This document shows, piece by piece, positions 50,000 through 59,491 of a stretch of DNA of 64,000 bases. A program made the position numbers and the translations under genes. How positions within the stretch are numbered: position 1 is the first letter of the stretch; each line of letters starts with the position of its first letter. The notes under the pieces were generated by a model. It saw nothing but the letters and a program-made list of their open reading frames with translations, made no database searches and was not told the origin of the DNA. Source of the stretch: Limosilactobacillus balticus (GTDB lineage: Bacteria; Bacillota; Bacilli; Lactobacillales; Lactobacillaceae); contig NZ_JACIVH010000074.1 of NCBI RefSeq assembly GCF_014145615.1, forward strand, positions 173,331 through 237,330, in the 5' to 3' direction.

Positions 50000-50794
50000 A
50001 TGGCAAAAATTTCGAAAATTGAGGCGCAAAAACGGAAGGGTCGATATAACATATATCTTGATAGTAAGTATGCTTTTCCGGTTGCAGAAAGTGTTTTGAT
50101 TCAGTTCCGTTTGATGAAGGGAACTGAGCTAGATGAAAAGCAAATTGCGGCCATTGCGACTGCTGACCAGCAAGCAAAGGCTTATTCGCGAATGCTTGAC
50201 TACCTTTCTTACCAGATGCGGACAGAAAGCGATATTATTAAGAAGCTAAAAGAAATTGATACACCGGAAGAGTTTATTGAGCCAATCTTAAAAAAGCTAC
50301 GCGGTCAACAGTTAATCGATGATCATGCCTATGCGGCTTCTTATGTCCGCACAGTGATTAATACGGACTTGAAGGGACCTGGGATGGTTCGTCAACACTT
50401 ACGACAAAAAGGAATTGGCGAAAACGATATTGACGATGCTTTAACGCAATTTACTCCCGAAGTTCAAGCAGAATTAGCAAAGAAGTTAGCTGTAAAACTA
50501 TTTCGCCGTTATCGGAACCAGCCAGAGCGGCGACGAGCGCAAAAAGTACAGCAGGGACTCATGACAAAGGGATTCGCTAGTAGTGTGTATGAGATGATTA
50601 AGGATGAAGTTGTTCCGCGGCCTGATCAGGAACAGGAGAACGACCTTTTAGTGAAAGAAGCAGAGAAGCAATGGCGTCGGACTTGCCGTTACCAAGGCTA
50701 CGAGCGTGAGCAGCATTTTAAGCAGGCAATGTATCGTAAGGGTTTTGACCTTGATGACGTTCAAAGCTGGTTAGCTGCGCAAGATTTACAATAA
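50000..50794 (+). CDS. recX: Regulatory protein RecX
   Basis: A 264-residue protein of the long lactobacillar RecX type, which binds RecA filaments and inhibits them. Three-helix repeat units are visible from YLSYQMRTESDIIKKLKE (about 65-82), through LIDDHAYAASYVRTVINTDL to HFKQAMYRKGFDLDDV at the C-terminus. ATG 50000 is used, with AAGGAG about ten bases upstream; the earlier ATG at 49973 would place the SD inside the gene. It stands alone, upstream of the polysaccharide cluster. Confidence 0.93.
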   Translation: MAKISKIEAQKRKGRYNIYLDSKYAFPVAESVLIQFRLMKGTELDEKQIAAIATADQQAKAYSRMLDYLSYQMRTESDIIKKLKEIDTPEEFIEPILKKLRGQQLIDDHAYAASYVRTVINTDLKGPGMVRQHLRQKGIGENDIDDALTQFTPEVQAELAKKLAVKLFRRYRNQPERRRAQKVQQGLMTKGFASSVYEMIKDEVVPRPDQEQENDLLVKEAEKQWRRTCRYQGYEREQHFKQAMYRKGFDLDDVQSWLAAQDLQ

Positions 50795-50868
50795 TTACTT
50801 TCCAAGATTAGGAATTACTGGTATTATTTTAATGATTATGTTTAAAAACAATAATTAGGAGTACAATA

Positions 50869-51639
50869 GTGAATATTAAAATCTTAGTGGCGGTCCATAA
50901 AAATTATCGGATGCCAGATGATCCAATGTATTTACCAGTTTTTGTTGGTAAAGAGATTCATCCGACTGTTAATCATACATTTCAGGGTGATAATACCGGA
51001 GATAATATTTCAAAAAAGAATCCGCATTACAATGAGCTAACAGCTTTGTACTGGGGATGGAAAAATCTTGATGATGTGGATGCATTAGGATTAGTCCACT
51101 ACCGTCGTTACTTGACGCTGGAGCACTCAAAGGATCTTTCGACTATCCTCAACCATGAACAAGTTGAAGAGTTATTAAAAGATGCCGATGTAATCTTGCC
51201 AAAAAAACGGCACTACTACATTGAAACAAATGAATCACATTACCTCCATGTTCATGAGCACGAGCCGCTTGAAATTACTCGTCAAATCCTAAAAAATAAG
51301 TATCCGCAATATTTACCAGCCTTTGAAAAAGTGATGAAGCAAACTTCTGCCCATTACTTCAATATGATGATCATGAAAAAGCAGCCGTTAGACGAGTACT
51401 GTACATGGTTGTTTGATGTTCTTGGTGAAGTGGAGAAAAAAGTTGATTATTCTGACTATACACCATATGAGCAACGGGTCTTTGGTTTTTTGAGTGAGCT
51501 TTTACTCGATACTTGGTTGTTGACTAATCCGCAGTACAAGACAGCGGAGGTTAATCGGGTATTTCTTGAAAAACAAAACTGGCCATTAAAGATTGCAAAG
51601 TTCTTAAAACGTAAAGTCACCGGCCATGGTGAGCATTAA
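50869..51639 (+). CDS. DUF4422 glycosyltransferase (first copy)
   Basis: A 256-residue cytosolic protein of the DUF4422 group, treated as a glycosyltransferase in many polysaccharide clusters. Key segments are NTGDNISKKNPHYNELTALYW (about 43-63), LGLVHYRRYL (about 72-81) and a C-terminal YEQRVFGFLSELLLDTWL. The start is GTG 50869 with AGGAG upstream. It is the first gene of the polysaccharide cluster. A second copy at 55075 has the same segments but a different middle, so the two probably use different acceptors. Confidence 0.85.
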   Translation: MNIKILVAVHKNYRMPDDPMYLPVFVGKEIHPTVNHTFQGDNTGDNISKKNPHYNELTALYWGWKNLDDVDALGLVHYRRYLTLEHSKDLSTILNHEQVEELLKDADVILPKKRHYYIETNESHYLHVHEHEPLEITRQILKNKYPQYLPAFEKVMKQTSAHYFNMMIMKKQPLDEYCTWLFDVLGEVEKKVDYSDYTPYEQRVFGFLSELLLDTWLLTNPQYKTAEVNRVFLEKQNWPLKIAKFLKRKVTGHGEH

Positions 51640-51656
51640 CGATTGGAGAGACAAGA

Positions 51657-52586
51657 ATGCCAAAATTGTCAATAGTTGTTCCTTGTTATAATGAGGAAGA
51701 AACTATTCCACTTTTTTACCCAGCGGTTGAAAAAGTAGTTAAACAGATGCCAGTAGATACTGAATATTGGTTTGTCAATGATGGATCGAGCGATGGGACT
51801 TTAGCAGAACTACGCAAGCTGCACGCGCAAGATCCAGAACGTGTTCACTATGTTTCCTTTTCACGGAATTTTGGTAAAGAAGCGGGCCTTTATGCCGGAT
51901 TACAGGCAGTAACAGGTGATTATATTGTTGTGATGGATGCTGATTTACAAGACCCGCCAGAGTATTTACCAGAGATGTATCAGGATATTTCTAAGGGTGA
52001 ATATGATTGTGTGGGGATGCGGCGGACAGATCGAAAAGGTGAGGCAAAGTTTAAGTCCTTCCTTTCTAACCAGTTTTATAATGTTATCAATAAAATTTCT
52101 GATACTAAAATTGTCTCTGGGGCCCGTGATTATCGGATGATGACCCGCCAGATGGTTGATGCAGTGTTATCATTAACCGAGTATAATCGTTTTTCAAAGG
52201 GAATCTTTAACTGGGTTGGATTCAAAACCAAGTATCTTCCCTATAAAAATGTCGAACGGATAGCTGGGACAACGGATTGGTCGACCTGGAAGTTATTTAA
52301 GTATGCGATTGATGGCATTACCGATTTTTCTGAAGCTCCCTTGGCAATTGCGACCTGGGCTGGTGGATTGACAGCATTCATCTCCATTATTGGAATGATT
52401 ATTGTTGTTATCCGAAAGCTTCTTGAACCATCTAGCAGTGCCTTTGGTTGGGCGTCGATGGTTTGCATCATTTTATTCCTCGGCGGTATCCAGTTACTTT
52501 GCCTCGGAATAGTAGGTCGTTATATTGGTCGGATTTATATGCAGACCAAGAAACGGCCGATATATATTATTAAAGAGAAAAAGTAG
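51657..52586 (+). CDS. GT2 glycosyltransferase, bactoprenol type (GtrB-like)
   Basis: A 309-residue family 2 transferase with SIVVPCYNEEETIPLF (about 5-20), NDGSSDGT (about 40), DADLQDPPE (about 94-102) and, after the catalytic domain, two membrane helices (about 235-255 and 270-290). This layout is typical of enzymes that put a sugar on undecaprenyl phosphate. GGAGAG precedes the ATG. It lies 17 bases behind the DUF4422 gene. The GtrA protein at 42056 could be its membrane partner. Confidence 0.9.
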   Translation: MPKLSIVVPCYNEEETIPLFYPAVEKVVKQMPVDTEYWFVNDGSSDGTLAELRKLHAQDPERVHYVSFSRNFGKEAGLYAGLQAVTGDYIVVMDADLQDPPEYLPEMYQDISKGEYDCVGMRRTDRKGEAKFKSFLSNQFYNVINKISDTKIVSGARDYRMMTRQMVDAVLSLTEYNRFSKGIFNWVGFKTKYLPYKNVERIAGTTDWSTWKLFKYAIDGITDFSEAPLAIATWAGGLTAFISIIGMIIVVIRKLLEPSSSAFGWASMVCIILFLGGIQLLCLGIVGRYIGRIYMQTKKRPIYIIKEKK

Positions 52587-52597
52587 GGTTGAGAATC

Positions 52598-53245
52598 ATG
52601 AGTGAGAAGGTAAAAATTAAACAACAATCTAAGAGCTACCTTTTCTGGAAGAGGTTATTTGATATTACGTTATCGTCATTAGCGATGATCGGGTTTAGTC
52701 CAGTTTTTTTGATTATTTATATAATGAATCGTTTTGGTGATAACAAAGGGCCATTATTTTATAAGCAGGAACGAATTGGTTGGCATGGCAAGCCATTCAA
52801 GATTTATAAATTTCGTTCAATGATTGTGAATGCGGATAAAATTTTGGAAAACGATCCAGAAATGTATGCTAAGTATGTTGCTAATAACTATAAACTGGAG
52901 CCAGAGGAAGATCCACGGATTACTCGCTTAGGTCGGTGGTTACGAAAAACGTCAATTGATGAAATTCCACAGTTTATCAATATCTTGCGTGGCGATATGA
53001 GTATTATTGGCCCCCGCCCTATTGTAAAAAAAGAGCTTGAAGAATATGGTGATCGGGTTGATAAGTTTTTATCAGTAAAACCAGGTGCAATGGGGTTGTG
53101 GCAATCGAGTGGTCGGAGCAACATTCCATATCCAGAACGCTGTGATGTCGAGTTAGAGTATGTTGATAAGGCTTCACTTGCTTTTGATACAAAGATAATG
53201 TTTAAGAACATTATTAGTATTTTTAAGCGTGATGGCGCGTATTAG
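52598..53245 (+). CDS. Undecaprenyl-phosphate sugar-phosphate transferase (priming)
   Basis: A 215-residue priming transferase of the bacterial sugar transferase family. One membrane helix at about 25-45 is followed by the signature FYKQERIGWHGKPFKIYKFR (about 53-72) and KTSIDEIPQFINILRGDMSI with GPRP (about 125-148). It starts repeat-unit synthesis by moving a hexose-1-phosphate to the lipid carrier. ATG 52598 is preferred to TTG 52589. It follows the GT2 gene at 11 bases. The short form without an N-terminal multi-helix region is usual in Lactobacillaceae. Confidence 0.93.
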   Translation: MSEKVKIKQQSKSYLFWKRLFDITLSSLAMIGFSPVFLIIYIMNRFGDNKGPLFYKQERIGWHGKPFKIYKFRSMIVNADKILENDPEMYAKYVANNYKLEPEEDPRITRLGRWLRKTSIDEIPQFINILRGDMSIIGPRPIVKKELEEYGDRVDKFLSVKPGAMGLWQSSGRSNIPYPERCDVELEYVDKASLAFDTKIMFKNIISIFKRDGAY

Positions 53246-53259
53246 GAAGGAGAATTTTT

Positions 53260-54462
53260 TTGCTGAAAATAAAAGAAATATTAAGAGCTCCAATTAATGG
53301 TCAGCAATTGTATTTAGGAGTATTAGTATTTTATCTTTTTTTCTCATTTCTTAGAAATACGACATTTGATCCTTATTTAGGGAGTAGGCCTTTTAACTTA
53401 GCTTCATATATTTGTGTAGCATTGCTTATTTTTAAAATCTATTTCTTAGATGATTATAAATTAAAGGGGAAAATACTAATTACTTTTTTCCTGCTAATTG
53501 CCGTTTGCTCATGGCGATTATCGACTTCAAATCTAATTATTGTAATGGCTGCTTTTATTATGGCTGCTAAGGATGTTTCTTTCACCAGGATAATTCAATG
53601 CTATTTTTATACAACGTTAATTTTACTAGTTAGTGTTGTGACATTTTCACTTCTTGGCGTTATAAAAGATTTGGTTTTCGTTGTACATGGGAGAGCGACT
53701 CGCTATGCATTGGGCATTGTATATCCAACTGATTTAGCGTCACACGTGTTATACCTTTTACTGGCGCACGTTTATCTATATTACAATAAACTAAATTGGC
53801 GATATTATACAGGCTATGTATTAATAGCACTGTTATTAAAGTTTATAACTGACGCTCGACTAAGTATTATTTGTATTTTATTAATTTTGCCAGTTGTTTG
53901 GACTGCAAAACTTGCAGAAAATCCTCAAAGTAAAGTAGCCCATTTCATAACTTCACTTTATTGGATCTTTATTCCAGTATTAGCTTTTATCAGCTTTGCT
54001 GGTACTTATTTTTTTGATAATACAAATCATATATATTATAAAATTGACCATTTACTTTCTGGTCGGCTATCGTATGGCCTTATGTCGATGTACAGATATC
54101 ATTTTACAATGCTCGGACAAAAAGTAGAGGAAAATGGATTGGGTGGAAGCAAAGGCTTATCAGTATTTCACCATGGTAATGTTGGTTACTTTTATATTGA
54201 TTCCTCTTATTTACGGCTAATTATGATATATGGCCTATTAGTAACTATAATTATTTTGGGGCTAATGATTACTATTTCAGTAAGGAGTGTAGTGGGACGT
54301 AATTATGCAATTACAGCAATTTTACTGATTGTTACACTCAGCTGTTTTGTTGAACAACATTTACTTGAGTTATCTTATAATCCATTCCTGTTAGCGCTTT
54401 TAGCAAATCCAAGGATTATTTCGGAGGTTAATATAAATTGGAAACGAAAAAGTATAGTTTAA
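53260..54462 (+). CDS. Polysaccharide polymerase (Wzy-like)
   Basis: A 400-residue protein with about ten predicted membrane helices and a large outside loop near residues 235-310 (FHHGNVGYFYIDSSYLRLI), which has the arrangement of O-antigen or EPS polymerases. Sequence conservation in this class is low, so the call rests on topology and position between the priming transferase and the chain-length protein. The start is TTG 53260 with AAGGAG seven bases before. It overlaps the next gene by 25 bp. Confidence 0.8.
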   Translation: MLKIKEILRAPINGQQLYLGVLVFYLFFSFLRNTTFDPYLGSRPFNLASYICVALLIFKIYFLDDYKLKGKILITFFLLIAVCSWRLSTSNLIIVMAAFIMAAKDVSFTRIIQCYFYTTLILLVSVVTFSLLGVIKDLVFVVHGRATRYALGIVYPTDLASHVLYLLLAHVYLYYNKLNWRYYTGYVLIALLLKFITDARLSIICILLILPVVWTAKLAENPQSKVAHFITSLYWIFIPVLAFISFAGTYFFDNTNHIYYKIDHLLSGRLSYGLMSMYRYHFTMLGQKVEENGLGGSKGLSVFHHGNVGYFYIDSSYLRLIMIYGLLVTIIILGLMITISVRSVVGRNYAITAILLIVTLSCFVEQHLLELSYNPFLLALLANPRIISEVNINWKRKSIV

Positions 54463-55058
54463 ATGATTTGATAAAAATTATTTGGAAAAATATTATTGTC
54501 ATTATAGTCTTTGCTGTTATTGGTGGTAGTGGATTTTTTATTTTAGCTAAGCGTAAACAATCTACGACATATACGGCAGAGCGAAGTATGATGATTAGTC
54601 ATAGCTTGGATAGCAAAAGAGCACACTCCCAAGTTAGTGCGGATCTTGCAATGATCCCAACCTATGAGGATCTAATTAAAAGTCGTCAAGTGACTGAAAG
54701 TACTTGGAAAGCTTTGCCTAAGAGTATAAGAAAAGAAACATCACCTAAATCGATTAGTGATAACATTGATACTAATAATCGACCAGAATCACTTGTGATT
54801 ACCGTTAAAGCAACGACTAAAGATGCTAATCAATCATTAGCAATTGCGAATACAACAGTGGAAGTTGCTAAAAAAGAATTGCCCAAAATGCAAAAAGGAT
54901 TAGGGACGGTTCATGTTTATACTAAGGCTAATCGCAAGGCCGTTACATCTCAAACTCATGGATCAGTTAAGAAGTACACGTTAGTCGGAGTTGCATTAGG
55001 AATAGTTGCTGGGATGCTGGTTTCATTTACTATAACTACATTAAGGCACATGAATTAA
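54438..55058 (+). CDS. Chain-length regulator, Wzz/CpsC type
   Basis: A 206-residue protein with two membrane helices (about 16-33 and 178-198) around an outside domain: METKKYSLNDLIKIIWKN is the typical start of Gram-positive polysaccharide co-polymerases. The extracellular part contains a YEDLIKSRQVTESTW segment near residue 75. The start is TTG 54438, with GGAGG upstream inside the end of wzy. The tyrosine kinase and phosphatase that normally accompany this protein are not found in the window. Confidence 0.87.
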   Translation: METKKYSLNDLIKIIWKNIIVIIVFAVIGGSGFFILAKRKQSTTYTAERSMMISHSLDSKRAHSQVSADLAMIPTYEDLIKSRQVTESTWKALPKSIRKETSPKSISDNIDTNNRPESLVITVKATTKDANQSLAIANTTVEVAKKELPKMQKGLGTVHVYTKANRKAVTSQTHGSVKKYTLVGVALGIVAGMLVSFTITTLRHMN

Positions 55059-55074
55059 CTTCAAGGAGATAAAG

Positions 55075-55884
55075 ATGACCGTATACGTAATTACTCATAA
55101 GCCATTTGACTATGCTAAAGAATTACCAAGTGGTTATGTTCCAATGATGGTTGGTGCTAATAAAAATTCCAATCCACTTAACTATTTAGCAGATAATACT
55201 CAAGATAATATCTCTGATAAGAATCCTGAATATTGTGAATTAACTGGACTTTACTGGATGTGGAAAAATTCTAAAGCTAAGAATATCGGATTAGCACATT
55301 ATCGGCGTTTCTTTTATTCTAAAAGTATTGGTGGACGATTTGCTATGTATGCCTATCTTATTTTGATGGGAAATAAAGTTAAGCCGGCTTTAATTAGCCA
55401 ATTAGATGAATGGTTAAATGAATATGATTGGATCGTTGCTCACCCTGAAGACGAAGGGGGCAAAGATTTATGGACACAGTTTAAAAAGGCCAATCATGAG
55501 ATTGATATGCAACATACTCGTGATGTAATTGCTGAGAAATATCCTGAATATGTAGAAGCTTTTGATAAGGTAATGCATAGTTCAAGTTGGATGTCACCAT
55601 ATAATATGTTTTATGCAGCTAAACAAAAATCTGATGAATATTGTCAATGGCTATTTGATATTTTATTTGAAGTTGAAAAACGGACTGACATGACTGGTTA
55701 TACTGATTATCAGAAGCGACTATATGGCTTCTTAAGCGAGCGTTTACTGAATGTTTGGCTTGAAAAACATAAAGATTATAAAGTCAAATATTTAACTGTT
55801 TTTAAAACAGATGATTTGAGTAGACGAGCCGTAATTAGACGAATTACTAATCGTTTAGGTATTACTAAAGGAATAAATCATTAA
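55075..55884 (+). CDS. DUF4422 glycosyltransferase (second copy)
   Basis: A 269-residue protein sharing the plan of the first copy: NTQDNISDKNPEYCELTGLY, IGLAHYRRFF and YQKRLYGFLSERLLNVWL. The middle part (HPEDEGGKDLWTQFKKANHE) differs, which suggests another acceptor sugar. AAGGAG precedes the ATG. It follows the chain-length gene by 16 bases in the same transcript. Confidence 0.86.
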   Translation: MTVYVITHKPFDYAKELPSGYVPMMVGANKNSNPLNYLADNTQDNISDKNPEYCELTGLYWMWKNSKAKNIGLAHYRRFFYSKSIGGRFAMYAYLILMGNKVKPALISQLDEWLNEYDWIVAHPEDEGGKDLWTQFKKANHEIDMQHTRDVIAEKYPEYVEAFDKVMHSSSWMSPYNMFYAAKQKSDEYCQWLFDILFEVEKRTDMTGYTDYQKRLYGFLSERLLNVWLEKHKDYKVKYLTVFKTDDLSRRAVIRRITNRLGITKGINH

Positions 55885-55899
55885 GTAGGAGCGGAAATA

Positions 55900-56769
55900 A
55901 TGCAGGCTGTTTTAATATTAGCTCATAAAAATATTGACCAGGTTATTGAATTATCTAAGAGTCTTTCTACTAGTTTTAATGTGTATGTTCATCTTGATAG
56001 AAAGGCAGCAATAACTGATGTCCAAGAAAAGAAAATAAAGGAAGTAACTGCTTCTTTTATCTCAAAATACGATGTTAAATGGGGCAGTTATAGCATTGTT
56101 AGAGCAACAATTGATTTAATGAAGATTGCTTTACAAGATAAGAAGAATACATATTTTCACCTAGTATCAGGTCAGGATTGGCCAATAAAATCTCCAGAAG
56201 AAATTTATAATTTCTTTGAAAAGACGGATAAGATTTTTATGAATTATTGGTTAGCTACGTCTATGAAGAAAACCGGTGAACCAGAAATATGGTGGACTAA
56301 ATATTATTTTAATTATGATACGATTAATCGAAGAACCATGTTTGGTAAAATTTATCATCGTCTTCTTTTATTGATTCAAACATTGTTTAGGATTAATAAG
56401 TTAAAAAAATATAATTTGACTGATGACTACATTTATGCTGGTCAGGAATGGGTGGATGTACCACGTGATGCATTAGAATATGCTATTGAATATTATGAAA
56501 AGCATAAAGAATTAGAGCATATTTTTTCGACAAGCTTTTGTTCAGATGAAATGTGGTTACAAACTGTTTTATGTAATTCAAAATTTAGATCTCGTATTGA
56601 TAAAAATATCCATCGTTATATTGAAATGCTAGAGAAGCATGGTAGCCGCCCGGCAATTTTAGATGAGTTGGATTATCCTAAAATACAAAAGGGCTATTAT
56701 TGGTGGGGAAGAAAGTTTGAACGACCGATATCTGATAAATTAATTATGCTACTAGATCATAGTAAATAA
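55900..56769 (+). CDS. GT14 family glycosyltransferase (core-2/I-branching type)
   Basis: A 289-residue enzyme with the GT14 features HLVSGQDWPIKSPEEIY (about 86-102), the AGQEWVDVPRDALEY segment (about 193-207), and FCSDEMWLQTVL (about 220-231), which contains the catalytic acidic residue. Bacterial members add beta-linked GlcNAc, Xyl or related sugars to side chains. AGGAG is upstream. It lies 15 bases behind the second DUF4422 gene. The product sugar cannot be predicted. Confidence 0.85.
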   Translation: MQAVLILAHKNIDQVIELSKSLSTSFNVYVHLDRKAAITDVQEKKIKEVTASFISKYDVKWGSYSIVRATIDLMKIALQDKKNTYFHLVSGQDWPIKSPEEIYNFFEKTDKIFMNYWLATSMKKTGEPEIWWTKYYFNYDTINRRTMFGKIYHRLLLLIQTLFRINKLKKYNLTDDYIYAGQEWVDVPRDALEYAIEYYEKHKELEHIFSTSFCSDEMWLQTVLCNSKFRSRIDKNIHRYIEMLEKHGSRPAILDELDYPKIQKGYYWWGRKFERPISDKLIMLLDHSK

Positions 56770-56829
56770 TTATTACTGTGCTATTTGATTAAGATTGCTG
56801 TTAATTTTAAAGTGAAATGAGGAAAAAGA

Positions 56830-57948
56830 ATGGGTAACTATGATTATTTAATAGTAGGTGCTGGCCTGTTTGGTGCTACGTTTGCCTATGAAGCTGCTAA
56901 ACGAGGTAAGCACGTTAAGGTAATTGAAAAGCGCGATCACATCGCTGGTAATATCTATACAAAGGAAGTAGACGGAATTCAAGTCCACCAATATGGTGCC
57001 CATATTTTCCATACATCTAATAAGGAAGTGTGGGATTATGTAAACCAGTTTGCAGAATTCAATCGATATACAAATAGTCCAGTAGCTAACTACAAGGGCG
57101 AAATGTACAACCTCCCATTTAATATGAATACTTTTAGCCAGATGTGGGGAGTTCGTACGCCGGAAGAAGCAATGGCGAAGATTAATGAGCAACGACAAGA
57201 AATGGCTGGTAAGGAACCAAAGAACCTTGAAGAACAAGCTATTTCTCTTATTGGCCGCGACATCTATGAAAAGTTGATCAAGGGCTATACTGAAAAGCAG
57301 TGGGGCCAAAAGGCAACTGAATTACCTGCCTTTATCATTCGGCGTCTGCCAGTGCGGTTAGTTTACGATAACAACTACTTTAATGACGCCTACCAAGGGA
57401 TTCCAATTGGCGGTTACACCCAGATCGTTGAAAAGATGCTTGATAGCGACTTAATTGATGTTGAGACTTGTGTTGACTTCTTTGATCAAAAGGCTAAGTA
57501 CCTTGAAGATTATCCGAAAATAGTATTTACCGGGATGATTGACCAGTTCTTTGATTATCAATTAGGTGAACTTCAATATCGGAGCCTTCGCTTTGAAACA
57601 GAAGAAAAGAATGTCGGTAACTATCAAGGTAACGCGGTAATTAACTATACTGATGCCGAAACGCCATACACGCGGATTATTGAACATAAACACTTTGAGT
57701 TCGGTAAGGGTGACAAGGATAAAACGATCATCACTCGTGAATACCCTGCTGATTGGCATCGTGGTGATGAACCATACTATCCGATTAACAATCAACGGAA
57801 TAACGATCTTTACAAGCAATATACCAAGTTAGCTGACGAAAAGGCTGATAATGTTATTTTTGGTGGTCGCTTAGGACAATACCGTTATTACAACATGGAT
57901 CAAGTATTACATTCGGCTTTGACAGCTGTTAATGAAGAATTTAAATAA
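56830..57948 (+). CDS. glf: UDP-galactopyranose mutase
   Basis: A 372-residue flavoprotein that converts UDP-galactopyranose to UDP-galactofuranose. YDYLIVGAGLFGATFAYEA is the FAD-binding N-terminus, HQYGAHIFHTSNKEVWDYVN (about 53-72) the conserved substrate loop, YTEKQWG (about 155) and NYTDAETPYTRIIEHKHF (about 274-291) the catalytic region. Length is normal. It implies galactofuranose in the polysaccharide. It shows a somewhat higher GC content than its neighbours. GAGGAAAA precedes the ATG. A terminator at 57959-57993 follows, before the IS. Confidence 0.96.
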   Translation: MGNYDYLIVGAGLFGATFAYEAAKRGKHVKVIEKRDHIAGNIYTKEVDGIQVHQYGAHIFHTSNKEVWDYVNQFAEFNRYTNSPVANYKGEMYNLPFNMNTFSQMWGVRTPEEAMAKINEQRQEMAGKEPKNLEEQAISLIGRDIYEKLIKGYTEKQWGQKATELPAFIIRRLPVRLVYDNNYFNDAYQGIPIGGYTQIVEKMLDSDLIDVETCVDFFDQKAKYLEDYPKIVFTGMIDQFFDYQLGELQYRSLRFETEEKNVGNYQGNAVINYTDAETPYTRIIEHKHFEFGKGDKDKTIITREYPADWHRGDEPYYPINNQRNNDLYKQYTKLADEKADNVIFGGRLGQYRYYNMDQVLHSALTAVNEEFK

Positions 57949-57958
57949 AGCTTTGATG

Positions 57959-57993
57959 GCGAGTTGAGTTGGAAACTTAATTCGTCTTTTTGG
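57959..57993 (+). terminator. Rho-independent terminator after glf
   Basis: GGCGAGTTGAGTT pairs with AACTTAATTCGTC (several G-T pairs) around a GGAA loop, followed by TTTTT. It ends the first half of the polysaccharide cluster before the IS. Confidence 0.7.
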
Positions 57994-58004
57994 ATATCTG
58001 TCAA

Positions 58005-59385
58005 CTGGTATGGTTGACTAAAAATACTTTCTACGAAAATGTAGGGGGTATTTTTTATAAAAAAATATAATCGATTCTTAAAAAGAAAAATTTTTGATTA
58101 GCAAAACCATAACAAGTTCGTTTTAGAGTTTTGATTTTGCGATTGATGCCCTCTAAAGGTCCGTTAGAGTAGTCAAACTTTGCGCTATTTAAGACATATT
58201 TCATATTATGACGTAAGGTTTGAATAGCTGTATCCATTTCTGTATTTGTTTTTTGGTAGTCTAAAATGGTGGACGCTAGTAATTCACTATTGCGCTCGTT
58301 TAGGGCTTTCGTGATATCTTGGTAAGTTTGGTATACTTCAGCGAACTTAGAAAATTTACTAGTAATGAGATCAACAGCATTTTGGCGAGTCATATATTGC
58401 TTAACGCCGCGCAGAAAAACTACTTTTTCTGGATGAAGATCTTCAGCTTTTTATGAAACAGTTTCCAATGTGATTTCATAATTTTATATTTTCGACTATG
58501 TTTATCGAGGTTTTTAAGAATAAAAACACGATAATTATCTAAAGCTCGGCCCGCTAATTGCACAAGGTGAAAGCGATCAATAATAATGTTGGCATTAGGG
58601 AAAGGGTGATAGATAAAGCTTTGATATTGAGCATTTAAATCAATTACAACTGATTGAACGCATTCGCGTTCGGCCTTTGAATAACGATTTTCAAAATAAT
58701 CAACAATGGTGGGGGATAGACGGTCCTGTAACTTTGTGACAATTTGGTGAGTTTCAGCATCGCAACAAATAAAGGACATCACAGACTTAGTTAAACGAAA
58801 TTCGTCAAAACATAGATGCTTAGGCAACTTAGCCACACGGTAGTGTGGTTCCATGCGCTCTAAAATTGTACGACGAACACTGCTAGGAGAGCAGTGACAC
58901 ATTTCAGCAATTAGCTGACCAGCAAGGCCTTTACGAGCTAAAAGCATGATTTGATTTTCTTTGGTTAAATTAGTAACAGCTCCAAAAGTAGTGTGACATG
59001 ATTTCCATTTATAGCGTTGTTTACGAAGTTCTAGTTCATACCTTCTCCCGTTTAAATTAGCAAGTTGTACATGAGTTTTGCGAAAGCCATCCTTATTAAC
59101 TGTGGGAAAGCCACAGTTACGACAACGACTAATCGGATAAGAAAGCGTAGCTTTTATTAGGGTTATATACTCGTTAACAGAATTATCGTTGTGTTCGACC
59201 TCTTCAACAGAAATAACTTTAATATTTTTATCTTTAATTCTAAGAATATTTAGGATAGAATCATTATGGGACATTTGTTTAACCTTCTTTCATGATTTTT
59301 GTGGTGAATTGATTGTATAATGAGGGGACAGCAAATGTCCTCTTTTTTGTATAAAAATCTGGCATGGAATTTTCATCCATACCAG
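58005..59385 (-). mobile_element. ISL3-family insertion sequence
   Basis: About 1.38 kb holding a split ISL3 transposase on the minus strand. Candidate terminal inverted repeats begin CTGGTATGG at 58005 and, read on the other strand, CTGGTATGG ending at 59385, with TGA shared after one mismatch. No clear target duplication is seen next to these ends (TCTGTCAA versus AAAGTGTA), so the ends are provisional. It sits between glf and the flippase gene, splitting the polysaccharide cluster. Confidence 0.7.
58055..59274 (-). pseudogene. ISL3-family transposase, frameshifted
   Basis: From ATG 59274 the frame encodes an N-terminal zinc-finger region (YPISRCRNCGFPTVNKDGF), a helix-turn-helix area and the DDE part with HLCFDEFRL and VVIDLNAQY, up to TAG at 58420. 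The end of the protein is in the next frame and ends with FDYSNGPLEGINRKIKTLKR, the typical last DDE helix, at 58055. The shift is at CATAAAAAG (about 58450): reading one base back gives HKKAEDLHPEKVVFLRGVKQ. ISL3 transposases are normally one ORF of about 400-440 codons, so this copy is probably inactive. Confidence 0.88.
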
Positions 59386-59411
59386 AAAGTGTATACCCGT
59401 CTTTTTTAATA

Positions 59412-59439
59412 TTGATTAAGGTTATCTTTTGTTTATAAC
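59412..59439 (+). promoter_or_regulatory. Predicted promoter for the second half of the polysaccharide cluster
   Basis: TTGATT (59412-59417) and TATAAC (59434-59439) are 16 bp apart. It lies just outside the right end of the IS, so the flippase and later genes can be transcribed despite the terminator and IS upstream. Confidence 0.5.
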
Positions 59440-59491
59440 AAGACAGTGGTAAAATTAGTTTTTAGTTTGAAAGGATAGACGAGGTTATTGT

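Noticed and set aside
56848..57309. Minus-strand ORF of 153 codons inside glf
   Set aside because: It is the antisense shadow of a well-supported gene, has no ribosome binding site, and its composition is not protein-like.
58430..58470. Programmed -1 frameshift in the transposase (T AAA AAG)
   Set aside because: ISL3 transposases are normally one frame, and there is no obvious stimulatory structure; a disabling indel is simpler.
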